Assembly: GCA_964529175.1 (NCBI GenBank)
Contig: CAZGVO010000006.1
Coordinates: 62,001 to 126,000, forward strand
Length of the DNA stretch: 64,000 nucleotides
Source of the DNA: JAAFJM01 sp964529175
GTDB lineage: Bacteria; Bacteroidota; Bacteroidia; UKL13-3
Reading direction: 5' to 3'
Part shown: positions 41,132 to 50,878 of the stretch, in pieces
How the letters are laid out: the number at the start of each line of letters is the position of its first letter
Position numbering within the stretch: position 1 is the stretch's first letter
Made by a program: the position numbers and the translations under genes
Notes under the pieces: model-generated
What the model saw: only the letters and a program-made list of their open reading frames with translations
Database searches by the model: none
Told to the model about the DNA's origin: nothing

Positions 41132-42928
41132 ATGCAACAACCTTGGTTTATAATTGATTTTGATAGCACTTTTACGCAAGTAGAAGCTATGGAAGAATTG
41201 GCTGCCATTAGCTTAAAAAACGACCCTGAAAAAGAAGCAATTATTGAGCAAATAAAACATTTAACTGATTTGGCTATGGATGGAAAAATGCCATTTAACA
41301 AATCGTTAAAAGCTCGAATTGCACTGCTTTCGGCTAAAAAATACCATTTAAACATGTTGGTAAATAAGCTGCGCAAAAAGGTGTCGCCATCGTTTGCTCG
41401 TAACAAGGAGTTTTTTAAAAAATACCAAGGGAGGGTTTTAATTGTGTCAGGTGGTTTTAAAGAATTCATTGCGCCCGTTGTTAAAAGTTTTTTTATAGAT
41501 GAAGATTGCATTTATGCCAATACATTTATTTACGATAAAAAAAATAATATAATTGGTTCTGACGAAGAAAATCCTTTGGCACAAGAAGGTGGCAAAGTAA
41601 AATTGTTAAAGCAATTAAAGTTAAAAGGGCAGGTTATAGCCATTGGCGATGGTTACACCGATTACCAAATGCGTGAAAGCGGAATGGCTGAACAATTTTT
41701 TGCTTTTACCGAAAATATAGCGCGTGAACGTGTATTAGCCAAAGCAGATTATATAGCTCCAAGCTTAGATGAAATTTTATATAAAATGAAATTGCCAATG
41801 GCACTTTCGTACCCTAAAAGCCGTATCAATGCAGTACTTTTGGGAAAAGAAACTTTTGCTGCTGAACCTTATTTTAAATTAGAAGGATATAATGTTATCA
41901 AACGCGAAACTTTAACCAATAAAGCATTAACTGATTTGAAAAATGCTTCAATCATTGTTTCATCATTAAAGCAAGAAATAACTGATTTAAATAATTTCCC
42001 TAAACTAATAAGTTTGGCTGTTTGGGGCAATAATAATAAGCAGTTTAATGCATCTATTGCACAGCAAAGGGCAGTGCCTATTTTTAGTTCACCTTTTGCT
42101 AATACCCGCAGCGTAGTTGAATTGGGTTTAGGTTTTATGTTTCAATTATCGAGGCAAACCAATACCGAATTGCGAGGCAAAAAAATTGGAATAATTGGTT
42201 ATGGAAATGCGGGCAGTTTAATGGGTGTGTTAGCTCAAAATTTGGGAATGGATGTGCTTTATTTTGATGAAAAAGACCGCGCACCATTAGGCAATGCAAT
42301 TGCGTGTAAATCGGTAACTGATTTGCTCAAAAAATCTAATTATGTGGTGCTACTTCAAAGTAAAAATACTGGAACTATTTTGGCAGAAAAAGAGTTAAAG
42401 CAAATGCAACCGAATGCGTGTTTAATTAACTTAAGTTACGATGATTCTGTTGAGGTACAAGCCGCGTTGAAATTGGTTCAGCAAAAAAAATTATTTGGCT
42501 TTGCGATGGATTTTCAGCAAGAAGAAAATTATTTGAAACTTAAGCAAAACAGCCAAATTATTGCCACGCTTAATCAAAGAAATAATACCTTAGAAACACA
42601 ACAAAACATTGCCAGTTTTACTAGCGAAAAAATTATTCAATACATTAATACGGGTAATATAAGTAGTAGTTTAAACTTCCCTGATATTCAATTACCCGCC
42701 TTGCAGGGCTCGCATCGTTTTATTCATATTCATAAAAATAAACCTGGTTTGTTAGCTAAAATAAATGCTGTTTTGGCCAAACATAAAATAAATATTACAG
42801 GTCAATATTTAAAAACCAACGAAACTTTAGGTTATGTAATTACTGATGTTTCTAAAAAGTATGATAATGAAGTAATTAGTGAGTTAAAGAAAATTGAAGC
42901 AACCCTAAAATTTAGGGTGATTTATTAG
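41132..42928 (+). CDS. SerB-like phosphatase fused to a degenerate SerA-like dehydrogenase and ACT domain
   Basis: 598 residues. Residues 1-215 are a HAD phosphatase of SerB type with DFDST (9-13), VSGGF (about 109-113), a conserved Lys in EGGKVKLL and GDGYTD (about 172-177), so phosphoserine hydrolysis is likely. Residues about 230-520 match 3-phosphoglycerate dehydrogenase: SPFANTRSVVELGLGFM and the NAD motif GYGNAG (about 356-361). The catalytic Arg of NASRG is replaced in NLSYDDS (Tyr436) and the catalytic His of LTPHIGG in ATLNQRN (Asn481). A C-terminal ACT domain begins near 525. The dehydrogenase part is therefore probably inactive and may sense serine or NAD; this is inference. Upstream and downstream genes are unrelated. 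Confidence 0.85.
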   Translation: MQQPWFIIDFDSTFTQVEAMEELAAISLKNDPEKEAIIEQIKHLTDLAMDGKMPFNKSLKARIALLSAKKYHLNMLVNKLRKKVSPSFARNKEFFKKYQGRVLIVSGGFKEFIAPVVKSFFIDEDCIYANTFIYDKKNNIIGSDEENPLAQEGGKVKLLKQLKLKGQVIAIGDGYTDYQMRESGMAEQFFAFTENIARERVLAKADYIAPSLDEILYKMKLPMALSYPKSRINAVLLGKETFAAEPYFKLEGYNVIKRETLTNKALTDLKNASIIVSSLKQEITDLNNFPKLISLAVWGNNNKQFNASIAQQRAVPIFSSPFANTRSVVELGLGFMFQLSRQTNTELRGKKIGIIGYGNAGSLMGVLAQNLGMDVLYFDEKDRAPLGNAIACKSVTDLLKKSNYVVLLQSKNTGTILAEKELKQMQPNACLINLSYDDSVEVQAALKLVQQKKLFGFAMDFQQEENYLKLKQNSQIIATLNQRNNTLETQQNIASFTSEKIIQYINTGNISSSLNFPDIQLPALQGSHRFIHIHKNKPGLLAKINAVLAKHKINITGQYLKTNETLGYVITDVSKKYDNEVISELKKIEATLKFRVIY

Positions 42929-43039
42929 TGTAAATTAAAGTTTACGCAATATTTTATACTAAAAAACTTATTATTGCCTTTGTTCTTTTTTAAACCTAAA
43001 AACAATAGTAAAACTCTACTCCATATTTTAAATTTATTA

Positions 43040-45547
43040 ATGCAAAAATTCTTTTGTTTTTTACTCCTTGCTTTGGGGGTTACTATTACAGTAAAAGCTC
43101 AAAACGATAAGGCAATTATTAGTGGTACAGTTAAGGATAGCATGGGGCAATTGGCCGAAGGTGTTACTGTTTCGGTAATAGGCCAAAAAAATACTGTGGT
43201 TACCAATGAAGATGGTTTTTATAAAATATTGGTAGATGGTAATAAAGGAGTAGATTTAAAGTTTATTTACTTTGGGCAAAAAGGTCAAACATTTAGTATA
43301 CCTGCATTGGCTCCAAACCAAAAATATGAATTAAGTCCACGCTTAAATATTAGTTTAACCCTTGGTAGTGTAATTGTTAAGGAAGAAAGATACCGCGAAC
43401 AAGTTAGCACATTTACCATAGATTCAAGACAATTATCAATCAATCCTGCGCCAATGCCCGGAGTTGAACAAATTTTAAAAACGTTACCCGGAGTTTCATC
43501 TAATAATGAGTTGAGTGCGCAGTACAATGTGCGTGGAGGAAATTTTGACGAAAATTTGGTTTATGTAAATGATATTGAAATATACCGACCTTTTTTACCA
43601 CGAAGCGGTCAGCAAGAGGGTTTGAGTTTTATTCATTCTGATTTGGTAAAAAGTATTAAATTTAGTGCAGGCGGATTTGAAGCTAAATATGGTGATAAAA
43701 TGAGTTCGGTATTGGATATAAAATACAAAACGCCTAAAAAGACTATTTCATCCATTAATATTGGGCTATTGGGAGTGCAAGCTGCTACCGAAGGTGCTTC
43801 AAAGAATTTACGTTTTACTTATTTAATTGGAGCCAGGTATTGGAGCAATAAATATGTGGTTTCAACCCTCGATACCAAAGGCGATTACCAACCTTCGTTT
43901 ACCGATGTGCAATCGCTTTTAACTTATCATTTTAGGTCTGATTTAAGTTTGAGTATTTTAGGAAGTTATGCTCAAAATAGGTATTTTTTAGTGCCTACCG
44001 ATAGGCAAACTACTTTTGGAACAGTGAAGCAAGCTTTACAACTTAATGTGTATTTTGGTGGTGCAGATTTAATGGAGTACCGAACAGCTACAGGCGCAGC
44101 CAGTTTGGTTTATAATCCAACTCGTAGGCTACAATTAAAGTTAATTGGCTCAACATTTTACAGCAATGAAAATGAAATTTTTACCATTGAAGGTGCATAT
44201 AGATTAAGTGAATTAGAAACCGACCAAAGCAGTAGCAATTTTGGAAGAGCAAAATCGCTGCGAGGGGTTGGTTATTTTATAAATAATGCTCGTAATGGAA
44301 TTGAAGCAACCGTTATAAATATAGGCCATAGAGGCAATTACGATAAAGGAAAACACAATATTCAATGGGGTGCTTTTGTGCAAACCGAAAATATTAACGA
44401 TAGACTCAAGGAATGGAATTATAGAGACAGCGCAGGTTTTGCCCAGCCTACTTTAGATGCCAATGGCAATATTATATTACCCGATTATTTACGAACACAG
44501 TTAAGTTTAAATACATTTAGGCTAAATGGTTATGTACAAAATACCATGGTTATTGATAGAAATAGCAATATGGTTTTTACTTATGGTGTGCGCAGCAATT
44601 GGTGGAGTTATACCAACGAAAATGTAATCAGTCCAAGGTTTCAGTTTGCATTTGAACCTAACAGAAAGCATAACAAACTGGTTTTAGATAATAGTAAAAA
44701 TGATACCAATTGGGCACAAAAAATGCGTAAAAATTGGATTATAAAAGCCTCGTATGGTTGGTATTATCAAACGCCTTTTTACCGTGAGTTACGTAATTTT
44801 CAAGGGGAATTAAATCCTAATATTAAATCGCAAAAATCAATTCATTATGTACTAGGTGCTGAAATGAATTTTAAGGCTTGGAAGCGACCATTTAAATTCA
44901 CTGCTGAGGCTTATTACAAAGATTTAAGCAACCTAATTCCATACGAAATTGACAATGTGCGCATACGTTATTTTGCCGATAATACTTCAAGTGGATATGC
45001 CACAGGTATTGATTTTAGGGTAAATGGCGAATTTGTAAGAGGAACTGAAAGTTGGGCCAGTTTAAGCTTAATGGATACTAAGGAAATAATTAGTAATCAG
45101 TTTACTACCCAAGGCGTGAAAGAAAATGAAAGATATATCCCAAGATTAACCAATCAAGCATTTCAGTTTGCTATTTTCTTTCAAGATTATTTGCCAAGCA
45201 ATGATAAGTACAAAGTAAACTTAATGTTGGTTTATGGTAGTGGTTTTCCATTTGGAATTCCTGACCACAACAGGTATAACGATGTAAACTCTATGCCAAG
45301 TTACCGCAGGGTAGATATTGGTTTTACCAAAGATTTGATTCCTGAAAAATTAAAAGCTTCGCAACGGAATTCTTTCCTTAAGCGACATATTAAATATGCC
45401 AATCTTGCCTTTGATGTATTTAATTTATTAGGAGTAGATAATACCATAAGTTATACTTGGCTGCAAGACGCTACAGCACAAACTTGGGCCGTGCCAAATT
45501 ATTTAACTAGTAGAAGAATTAATTTAAAGCTTCAAATGAAATTTTAG
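43040..45547 (+). CDS. TonB-dependent outer-membrane receptor
   Basis: 835 residues from the ATG at 43040, which gives a signal peptide (KFFCFLLLALGVTITVKAQ); the TTG at 42974 would put 22 residues in front and is rejected. Residues about 20-110 form a CarboxypepD_reg-like domain (IISGTVKDSMGQLAEGVTVSVIGQKNTVVTNEDGFYKI). The plug follows (QILKTLPGVSSNNELSAQYNVRGGNFDENLVYVNDIEIYRP, about 140-180, then SAGGFEAKYGDKMSSVLDIKY), and a 22-strand-type barrel takes up the rest, ending in the aromatic SRRINLKLQMKF. It imports an unknown ligand using TonB. No SusD partner follows, so it is not a classic SusCD pair. Confidence 0.9.
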   Translation: MQKFFCFLLLALGVTITVKAQNDKAIISGTVKDSMGQLAEGVTVSVIGQKNTVVTNEDGFYKILVDGNKGVDLKFIYFGQKGQTFSIPALAPNQKYELSPRLNISLTLGSVIVKEERYREQVSTFTIDSRQLSINPAPMPGVEQILKTLPGVSSNNELSAQYNVRGGNFDENLVYVNDIEIYRPFLPRSGQQEGLSFIHSDLVKSIKFSAGGFEAKYGDKMSSVLDIKYKTPKKTISSINIGLLGVQAATEGASKNLRFTYLIGARYWSNKYVVSTLDTKGDYQPSFTDVQSLLTYHFRSDLSLSILGSYAQNRYFLVPTDRQTTFGTVKQALQLNVYFGGADLMEYRTATGAASLVYNPTRRLQLKLIGSTFYSNENEIFTIEGAYRLSELETDQSSSNFGRAKSLRGVGYFINNARNGIEATVINIGHRGNYDKGKHNIQWGAFVQTENINDRLKEWNYRDSAGFAQPTLDANGNIILPDYLRTQLSLNTFRLNGYVQNTMVIDRNSNMVFTYGVRSNWWSYTNENVISPRFQFAFEPNRKHNKLVLDNSKNDTNWAQKMRKNWIIKASYGWYYQTPFYRELRNFQGELNPNIKSQKSIHYVLGAEMNFKAWKRPFKFTAEAYYKDLSNLIPYEIDNVRIRYFADNTSSGYATGIDFRVNGEFVRGTESWASLSLMDTKEIISNQFTTQGVKENERYIPRLTNQAFQFAIFFQDYLPSNDKYKVNLMLVYGSGFPFGIPDHNRYNDVNSMPSYRRVDIGFTKDLIPEKLKASQRNSFLKRHIKYANLAFDVFNLLGVDNTISYTWLQDATAQTWAVPNYLTSRRINLKLQMKF

Positions 45548-45559
45548 GAGTAATAAAAC

Positions 45560-46258
45560 ATGAAATTTTTTATTGTTATAGTTTTTGTATTTACATTTAG
45601 TTTTGATTGCTTTTCGCAAGACAAAAATGAAAATGTAATAAGTAATAATTTTAGTTTTGATACTTTAATTAAACCTGATTATTTTGAAGTAAGAATCACT
45701 ACCCGCGAAAGTACTTATTATATCGGTAAAAGGCGTTCTTACACATATAAAAAATTAGATTTAGATTCGTCTTCTAAAGCCTTGAAGGCTAATTTGGCGA
45801 AATTAGGTTTCAGTAATGAGCTAAAAAAGATTTCAATAGATGAGGTACTTGATTCTTATGGACGAAAAGAGTACTATTTCGGTCAAATATTGTTTCAGGT
45901 TAGTTATGAATTTATTATATCAAGCAAGGATAGCGTGGATTATTTATTTGAAAAACTACCTAAAGAAAACATAACTTCATTAATTACTACTCCCAAAATT
46001 AAAGAAAGTACTTTAGAGAAAATAAAAGATACGCTTACAGCTAAATCTTTAGTCAAAATGAAAAAAATAATTAATACTATAGCAGATTCTACTAAAAATA
46101 AAATAGTAAATCAAAAAACAATTGGTTTAAATTTTTATCCAAAAGTAAAAAATCAAGTAACATATAGTTCTTTGCCAAAAGATTTTTTAATTGACACAAA
46201 AGATTTGGAATATAGTTTTAACATATATTTTTCATTTTCTACCGAAAAAATTAAATGA
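45560..46258 (+). CDS. Exported hypothetical protein, SIMPL-like
   Basis: 232 residues with a signal peptide ending near Ser-Gln (FFIVIVFVFTFSFDCFSQ). The body FEVRITTRESTYYIGKRRSYTYKK... LKANLAKLGFSNELKKISID resembles SIMPL/DUF541 proteins only faintly. It starts 12 bp after the TonB receptor stop and may be co-transcribed with it. No motif indicates an activity. Confidence 0.6.
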   Translation: MKFFIVIVFVFTFSFDCFSQDKNENVISNNFSFDTLIKPDYFEVRITTRESTYYIGKRRSYTYKKLDLDSSSKALKANLAKLGFSNELKKISIDEVLDSYGRKEYYFGQILFQVSYEFIISSKDSVDYLFEKLPKENITSLITTPKIKESTLEKIKDTLTAKSLVKMKKIINTIADSTKNKIVNQKTIGLNFYPKVKNQVTYSSLPKDFLIDTKDLEYSFNIYFSFSTEKIK

Positions 46259-46343
46259 TTATACGGGTATAAAATTGCCTGACAATCAAAAAGTTTTGCT
46301 TTTGTCAAAAAACTGTATTAATTGCAGTTAAAAAAAACAAACA

Positions 46344-46682
46344 ATGGTAGATTTATCCAATTTAGAAGGTGACATTCAGAAATATTTAGACGGTGGTTTT
46401 AGTAAAGATGAAATAGTAAGCAGTTTATTAATTAAAGGTTATTCAAAAGCCGATATTGATGAGGCTTTAAAATCAATACCTTCAAAAAATTACGGTCAAA
46501 ACAGCACACCCTCAGCCGATTCAGCTAGTTCTATAAAAAGTGTGCTAATCGGAATTTTTTTGGTAATTGTTATCATTTATAAATTTGCTCGAGCTACTAA
46601 CGGTAATGGAAATATTTTTTATATTATCAGTTTAATTGCCACCATTATTATTGCTGTACTTTATTTTTCTAGGAAAAGATAG
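46344..46682 (+). CDS. Small two-helix membrane protein with UBA-like front
   Basis: 112 residues. The N-terminus LEGDIQKYLDGGFSKDEIVSSLLIKGYSKADIDEALKSI is helical and looks like a UBA/CUE-type three-helix bundle (about 4-45). After a Ser-rich linker, two hydrophobic segments (VLIGIFLVIVIIYKFA and IFYIISLIATIIIAVLYF) follow. No known function. The spacing to the ClC gene (33 bp) suggests co-transcription. Confidence 0.55.
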   Translation: MVDLSNLEGDIQKYLDGGFSKDEIVSSLLIKGYSKADIDEALKSIPSKNYGQNSTPSADSASSIKSVLIGIFLVIVIIYKFARATNGNGNIFYIISLIATIIIAVLYFSRKR

Positions 46683-46715
46683 CCTACAAGTAAATAAACT
46701 TGTTAAATTTGCTTA

Positions 46716-48497
46716 ATGGAATTTAAGCTAATAAAGAAAATGCACTCGGTTATAGAGTGGATTCAATTTAGGCTTACTAATAAGCAGTTTATTTTACTTT
46801 CTAGCGTATTAGTTGGCTTATCTGTAGGTTTAGCCGCCATTGTTTTAAAAACAGCAGTACATGCCATTTATCTTGCTTCTACATATAAGGGGTTAGGAAA
46901 CTACAAATACCTATTTTTATTTTTTCCGTTAGTAGGCATTTTTTTGACAGTTTTAGTCATAAAGAATTTATTAAAGGGAAAGTTAGAAAAAGGACTTTCA
47001 CATATTCATTATGCCATTGCTAAAAAATCGAGTTTGCTGCCGCAAGAGCAAATGTATGCCCAAATTGCAACAAGCTCATTAACAGTTGGTTTGGGTGGTT
47101 CAGCTGGATTGGAAGCGCCAATTGTAATTACGGGTGCTGCCTTTGGAAGTAATTATGCCAAAACTTATAATTTAAGTTATAGTGAAAGAACACTTTTATT
47201 GGCTTGTGGAATAGCGGCTGGTATTGGTGCAACTTTTAATGCTCCCATTGCTGGAGTTTTATTTGCCTTAGAAGTGTTGTTGGTTGATATTAGTATTTCG
47301 GCCTTTACACCTTTAATTATCTCGGCAGCTACTGGTGCACTTATTTCTAAAATTATATTGCAAGATGATATTTTATTGAGCTTTAGTTTACAGCAGCCAT
47401 TTAATTATAATAATGTTCCGCAATATATTTTATTAGGTGTTTTTGCTGGATTAATATCTGTGTACCATTCGCGCACATTTTCAAAAATTGAAGGATTGTT
47501 TAGCAAGCGTAAGCAAAAAACATATCTAAACGTAATAATTGGCGGGTTTTTATTAGCAGGTTTAATTTTTGCCTTTCCATCGTTATTTGGCGAGGGTTAT
47601 CAAAGCATTAAACATTTGGCCTTGCAGCAACCCGATGATATTTTGATAAATAGTTTTTTCGAAAACTTTAGAGGCAATGAGGTAGTTGTTTTAATTGTTG
47701 TTGGCCTACTTATTTTTATAAAATCAATAGCTACTGGTTTAACTTTAGGCAGTGGGGGCAATGGAGGAAATTTTGCGCCTTCATTATTTGTTGGTGCCTA
47801 TTTAGGATTTTTCTTTTCGAGGCTTTTAAACATGTTAGGTTTAACCAATTTGCCTGAAAGTAATTTTACCATAGTAGGTATGGCAGGTATTTTAAGTGGC
47901 TTATATCATGCACCTTTAACTGCCATATTTTTAATTGCTGAAATTACCGGAGGCTACACTTTAATGATTCCTTTAATGATTGTTTCTTCTATAAGTTTTG
48001 CCATTTCAAAATATTTTGAGCCTTACTCCATGGATGTAAAAAAACTAGCCTTGAGTGGCAAAATTTTTACAAACGATAAAGACCAAAATATATTGGCTAC
48101 TATCTCCACATCCAATTTAATTGAAACCAATTTTCAGGCTGTTTCAGCTTCGCTTAATCTGGGTGGTTTGGTAAATGTCATAGCACAATCAAAACGCAAT
48201 ATTTTCCCGGTTTTAGATAGCAATAACAAGTTGTTAGGAATTATAATTTTAGATAATATCAGAGAAATAATTTTTAAAACAGAGCTTTATGAAAAAATAG
48301 CGGTTCGCGATTTGATGAATCCTGCGCCTGCTGTTATTTCGGCTAACCAAAGTATGGAAAGTGTAATGAAAATTTTTGACGAAACAGGTGCGTGGAATTT
48401 ACCGGTAACCGATAATGGCGTTTACATTGGCTTCGTTTCTAAATCAAGTATTTTTTCAAGTTATAGGTCGCAACTTAAATCCACTACCATTGAGTAA
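46716..48497 (+). CDS. ClC family chloride channel/antiporter with CBS domains
   Basis: 593 residues. About ten membrane segments, with the ClC signatures GSAGLEAP (about 128-135; the gating Glu is E133, but the usual Gly after it is Ala), GIAAGIGATFNAPIAGVLFALEVLL (about 167-190) and GSGGNGGNFAPSLFVGAYLG (about 347-366). The C-terminal 130 residues hold a pair of CBS domains (LIETNFQAVSASLNLGGLVNVI and VRDLMNPAPAVISANQSMESVMKIF), which usually bind adenine nucleotides. Cl-/H+ exchange is inferred from the gating Glu. The methyltransferase gene starts 2 bp after its stop. Confidence 0.92.
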   Translation: MEFKLIKKMHSVIEWIQFRLTNKQFILLSSVLVGLSVGLAAIVLKTAVHAIYLASTYKGLGNYKYLFLFFPLVGIFLTVLVIKNLLKGKLEKGLSHIHYAIAKKSSLLPQEQMYAQIATSSLTVGLGGSAGLEAPIVITGAAFGSNYAKTYNLSYSERTLLLACGIAAGIGATFNAPIAGVLFALEVLLVDISISAFTPLIISAATGALISKIILQDDILLSFSLQQPFNYNNVPQYILLGVFAGLISVYHSRTFSKIEGLFSKRKQKTYLNVIIGGFLLAGLIFAFPSLFGEGYQSIKHLALQQPDDILINSFFENFRGNEVVVLIVVGLLIFIKSIATGLTLGSGGNGGNFAPSLFVGAYLGFFFSRLLNMLGLTNLPESNFTIVGMAGILSGLYHAPLTAIFLIAEITGGYTLMIPLMIVSSISFAISKYFEPYSMDVKKLALSGKIFTNDKDQNILATISTSNLIETNFQAVSASLNLGGLVNVIAQSKRNIFPVLDSNNKLLGIIILDNIREIIFKTELYEKIAVRDLMNPAPAVISANQSMESVMKIFDETGAWNLPVTDNGVYIGFVSKSSIFSSYRSQLKSTTIE

Positions 48498-48499
48498 TT

Positions 48500-49138
48500 T
48501 TGGTAAATTTTAACCGCATAGCGCCTGTTTACGATTTTTTGTCATCCATAGTTTTTGGCAAGCAAATAATAAACGCAAGTACATGTTATTTAAGTGAATT
48601 ACCTATAAGTGGCAATGTGCTTTATATTGGGGGTGGTTCAGGTATTTTACTGAATAAAATGCTTGAAAATAGGCCAAATATTACCATAGATTTTGTAGAA
48701 CCGTCATCTAAATTTATTGAATTAGCCAAACAAAATTTAAATGCCCAATTTTATGGTCAAGTTAATTTTATACGTGGCAATCATTTGGCTATTAGTAGCC
48801 AACAAAAATACAATGCTGTAATTACCTTTTTTGTGCTTGATATTTTGACTGAAACGGAAGCACAATTGTTTTGTAAAAGTATTTATAACTCAATGGTAAG
48901 CAACGGATTGTGGCTAAATGCTGATTTTGAAAAACCAACCCATCTAGGCAGTAAATTGCTTTTAAAAAGTATGTATGTTTTCTTTAAATTAGTTTCAAAT
49001 ATCAATGCAAAACAGCTGCCTGATTATGATGCTATTTTTAAAAATTTACCCTTAGTAACTCGTTCTAAAAAGTTGTTTTTTCATCGAATAATTGGTTCAT
49101 CGTTTTTGGTAAAACCACATCATTTGGATAAAATTTAG
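48500..49138 (+). CDS. Class I SAM-dependent methyltransferase
   Basis: 212 residues from a TTG, the only start that keeps the N-terminus FNRIAPVYDFLSSIVFGKQI, which is the usual beginning of UbiE-like methyltransferases. Motif I is VLYIGGGSGILL (about 42-53) and the acidic turn after strand 2 is FVEPSSKFIELA. The C-terminal half is loosely conserved. The substrate is unknown. It begins 2 bp after the ClC stop, so the two genes are translationally linked. Confidence 0.75.
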   Translation: MVNFNRIAPVYDFLSSIVFGKQIINASTCYLSELPISGNVLYIGGGSGILLNKMLENRPNITIDFVEPSSKFIELAKQNLNAQFYGQVNFIRGNHLAISSQQKYNAVITFFVLDILTETEAQLFCKSIYNSMVSNGLWLNADFEKPTHLGSKLLLKSMYVFFKLVSNINAKQLPDYDAIFKNLPLVTRSKKLFFHRIIGSSFLVKPHHLDKI

Positions 49139-49208
49139 TAGATATTTATAAAAAATAATCTATCATTCCACTTTAATTTTCACAAATCCATAATACAATA
49201 TTTACAGC

Positions 49209-50642
49209 ATGGCATTAAGTAGATTTTGGTCTTTTATTATAGCGTTAAGCATTATTTTTATTTTTTATATGCTCGGCAGCAATCAAATGTATAACCTTGG
49301 CCAATTGGTTAATGGAAAGCAAAACGATGCTTTGGTGGTAGCCGAATTTCAGGCAACTCATTTTCAACAAACTGATTCGGTTTTATTTGGAAATATGCAA
49401 TTAAATAAAGCTACAGGTTTTGCTCAAAACGATACTGTTTACAGGCTTTTAGATAATGGAATAGTTGAAGTTTGTAAAGGTAAACAGTCGGCTGATGGTA
49501 TTTTTGTTACTTGTAAAAATACCATTATCGATATTTGGTTGCCCTTAATTGGTTACTTAACTTTTTTCTGTGGTTTATTGCATTTATTAAACGATTCGAA
49601 TGCTATTACTAAATTAGCTAAAGTATTAACGCCATTTTTTGTAAAAATATTTCCTGAATTGCCCAAAGGGCATGCGGCTTATGGTTTTATGACCATGAAT
49701 TTTGCCGCTAATTTTTTAGGTTTGGATAATGCCGCAACTCCTTTTGGTTTAAAAGCCATGGAAAGTATGCAAGAAGTAAATGCCGACAAAGAAAAGGCTT
49801 CCAATAGTCAAATTATGTTTTTGTGTTTGCATGCAGCGGGTTTAACTTTAATTCCAACTTCCATTATTGGTTATAGAGCTGCTCAAAATGCAGTAAATCC
49901 CTCTGATATTATGTTGCCAACTATTATTACTTCGTTTGTGGGAACATTGGCGGCTTTAATTTTTGTAAGTATCAAACAACGAATTAATTTAATCAATTTA
50001 GTAGTTATTGGTTTTGTAACTGCGGTTAGTGCTTTAATTGGTTTGGTTTTATTTTATGTAAATAAATTAGATGGCATAGAAAAATTTCACTTTACGGGCA
50101 ATTTGAGTAATGGTGTTTTATTATTTATTATTTTAGCTATAATTGGTTATGGCATTTTAAACGAAAAAGTGTTTAAAGCCAATAATACCAATATTTTCGA
50201 TTCGTTTGTTAATGGCGCTAAAGATGGTTTTACAACAGGTGTGCGTGTATTGCCTTATATGATTGCCATGCTGGTGGCTTTAAGTATTTTCCGTAATTCA
50301 GGTTTAATGAATATAGTAATGGGAGGAATTACTTCGTTGTTAAATGTTTTTAAAGTAGATCCACAAGTAATAAATGCAATTCCTGTGGCTATTATGCGTC
50401 CTTTCAGTGCAGGTGGTTCGCGTGGTTTTATGCTCGATGCCATGAAAACTTACGGTCCTGACAGCCTTACAGGACAACTTTCATGTTTGTTTCAGGGAGC
50501 TGCAGAAACTACTTTTTATGTGGTAGCTTTATACTTTGGTTCGGTAAATATAAAAGACAGTCGCTATACTTTAAGCATTATGCTTTTGGTAGACTTTGTT
50601 TGTGTTATTGCTGGAATTTTTGTTTGTAAAATGTATTTTTAA
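49209..50642 (+). CDS. Nucleoside recognition (Gate) domain protein, SpmA-SpmB fusion
   Basis: 477 residues with about ten membrane helices. The first half resembles SpmA (FGFMTMNFAANFLGLDNAATPFGLKAMESM-type, about 155-190) and the second half resembles SpmB (PVAIMRPFSAGGSRGFMLDAMKTYGPDS... FQGAAETTFYVVALYFGSVNI, about 395-455). In Firmicutes these are separate spore-maturation proteins; Bacteroidota do not sporulate and use the fused form, probably as a transporter of unknown substrate. It is convergent with the ferredoxin gene, with 8 bp between the stops. Confidence 0.85.
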   Translation: MALSRFWSFIIALSIIFIFYMLGSNQMYNLGQLVNGKQNDALVVAEFQATHFQQTDSVLFGNMQLNKATGFAQNDTVYRLLDNGIVEVCKGKQSADGIFVTCKNTIIDIWLPLIGYLTFFCGLLHLLNDSNAITKLAKVLTPFFVKIFPELPKGHAAYGFMTMNFAANFLGLDNAATPFGLKAMESMQEVNADKEKASNSQIMFLCLHAAGLTLIPTSIIGYRAAQNAVNPSDIMLPTIITSFVGTLAALIFVSIKQRINLINLVVIGFVTAVSALIGLVLFYVNKLDGIEKFHFTGNLSNGVLLFIILAIIGYGILNEKVFKANNTNIFDSFVNGAKDGFTTGVRVLPYMIAMLVALSIFRNSGLMNIVMGGITSLLNVFKVDPQVINAIPVAIMRPFSAGGSRGFMLDAMKTYGPDSLTGQLSCLFQGAAETTFYVVALYFGSVNIKDSRYTLSIMLLVDFVCVIAGIFVCKMYF

Positions 50643-50650
50643 GAAACAAA

Positions 50651-50878
50651 CTATATTTTTTCAACTTTAATAATATTTACTGGGCAATGTTTGGCCGCCA
50701 TTACATTGTCTTCCCATTCATCATCACCAACTGAAATGGTATAAAATCCTTTTTTTTCTTTGCCAGCAATTAAAGTGCATTTGCCATCTTTTTTCGATAA
50801 ACGCCAACGATATCTTGCTGCTTCTACACAAGCATTGCAGCCGATGCACTTGGCTCGCTGTTGAACTATTCTAATCAT
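50651..50878 (-). CDS. Ferredoxin-like [4Fe-4S] protein
   Basis: 75 residues. The pattern CIGCNAC near residues 11-17 and HCPVNIIKVE near the end (Cys about 66) gives one [4Fe-4S] cluster with the usual CxxCxxC...CP arrangement; the middle is a 48-residue insert instead of a second cluster motif. It overlaps the U32 gene by 8 bp on the same strand and is the last gene of the operon, so it may supply electrons or a cluster to that enzyme (inferred). Confidence 0.8.
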   Translation of the reverse strand: MIRIVQQRAKCIGCNACVEAARYRWRLSKKDGKCTLIAGKEKKGFYTISVGDDEWEDNVMAAKHCPVNIIKVEKI

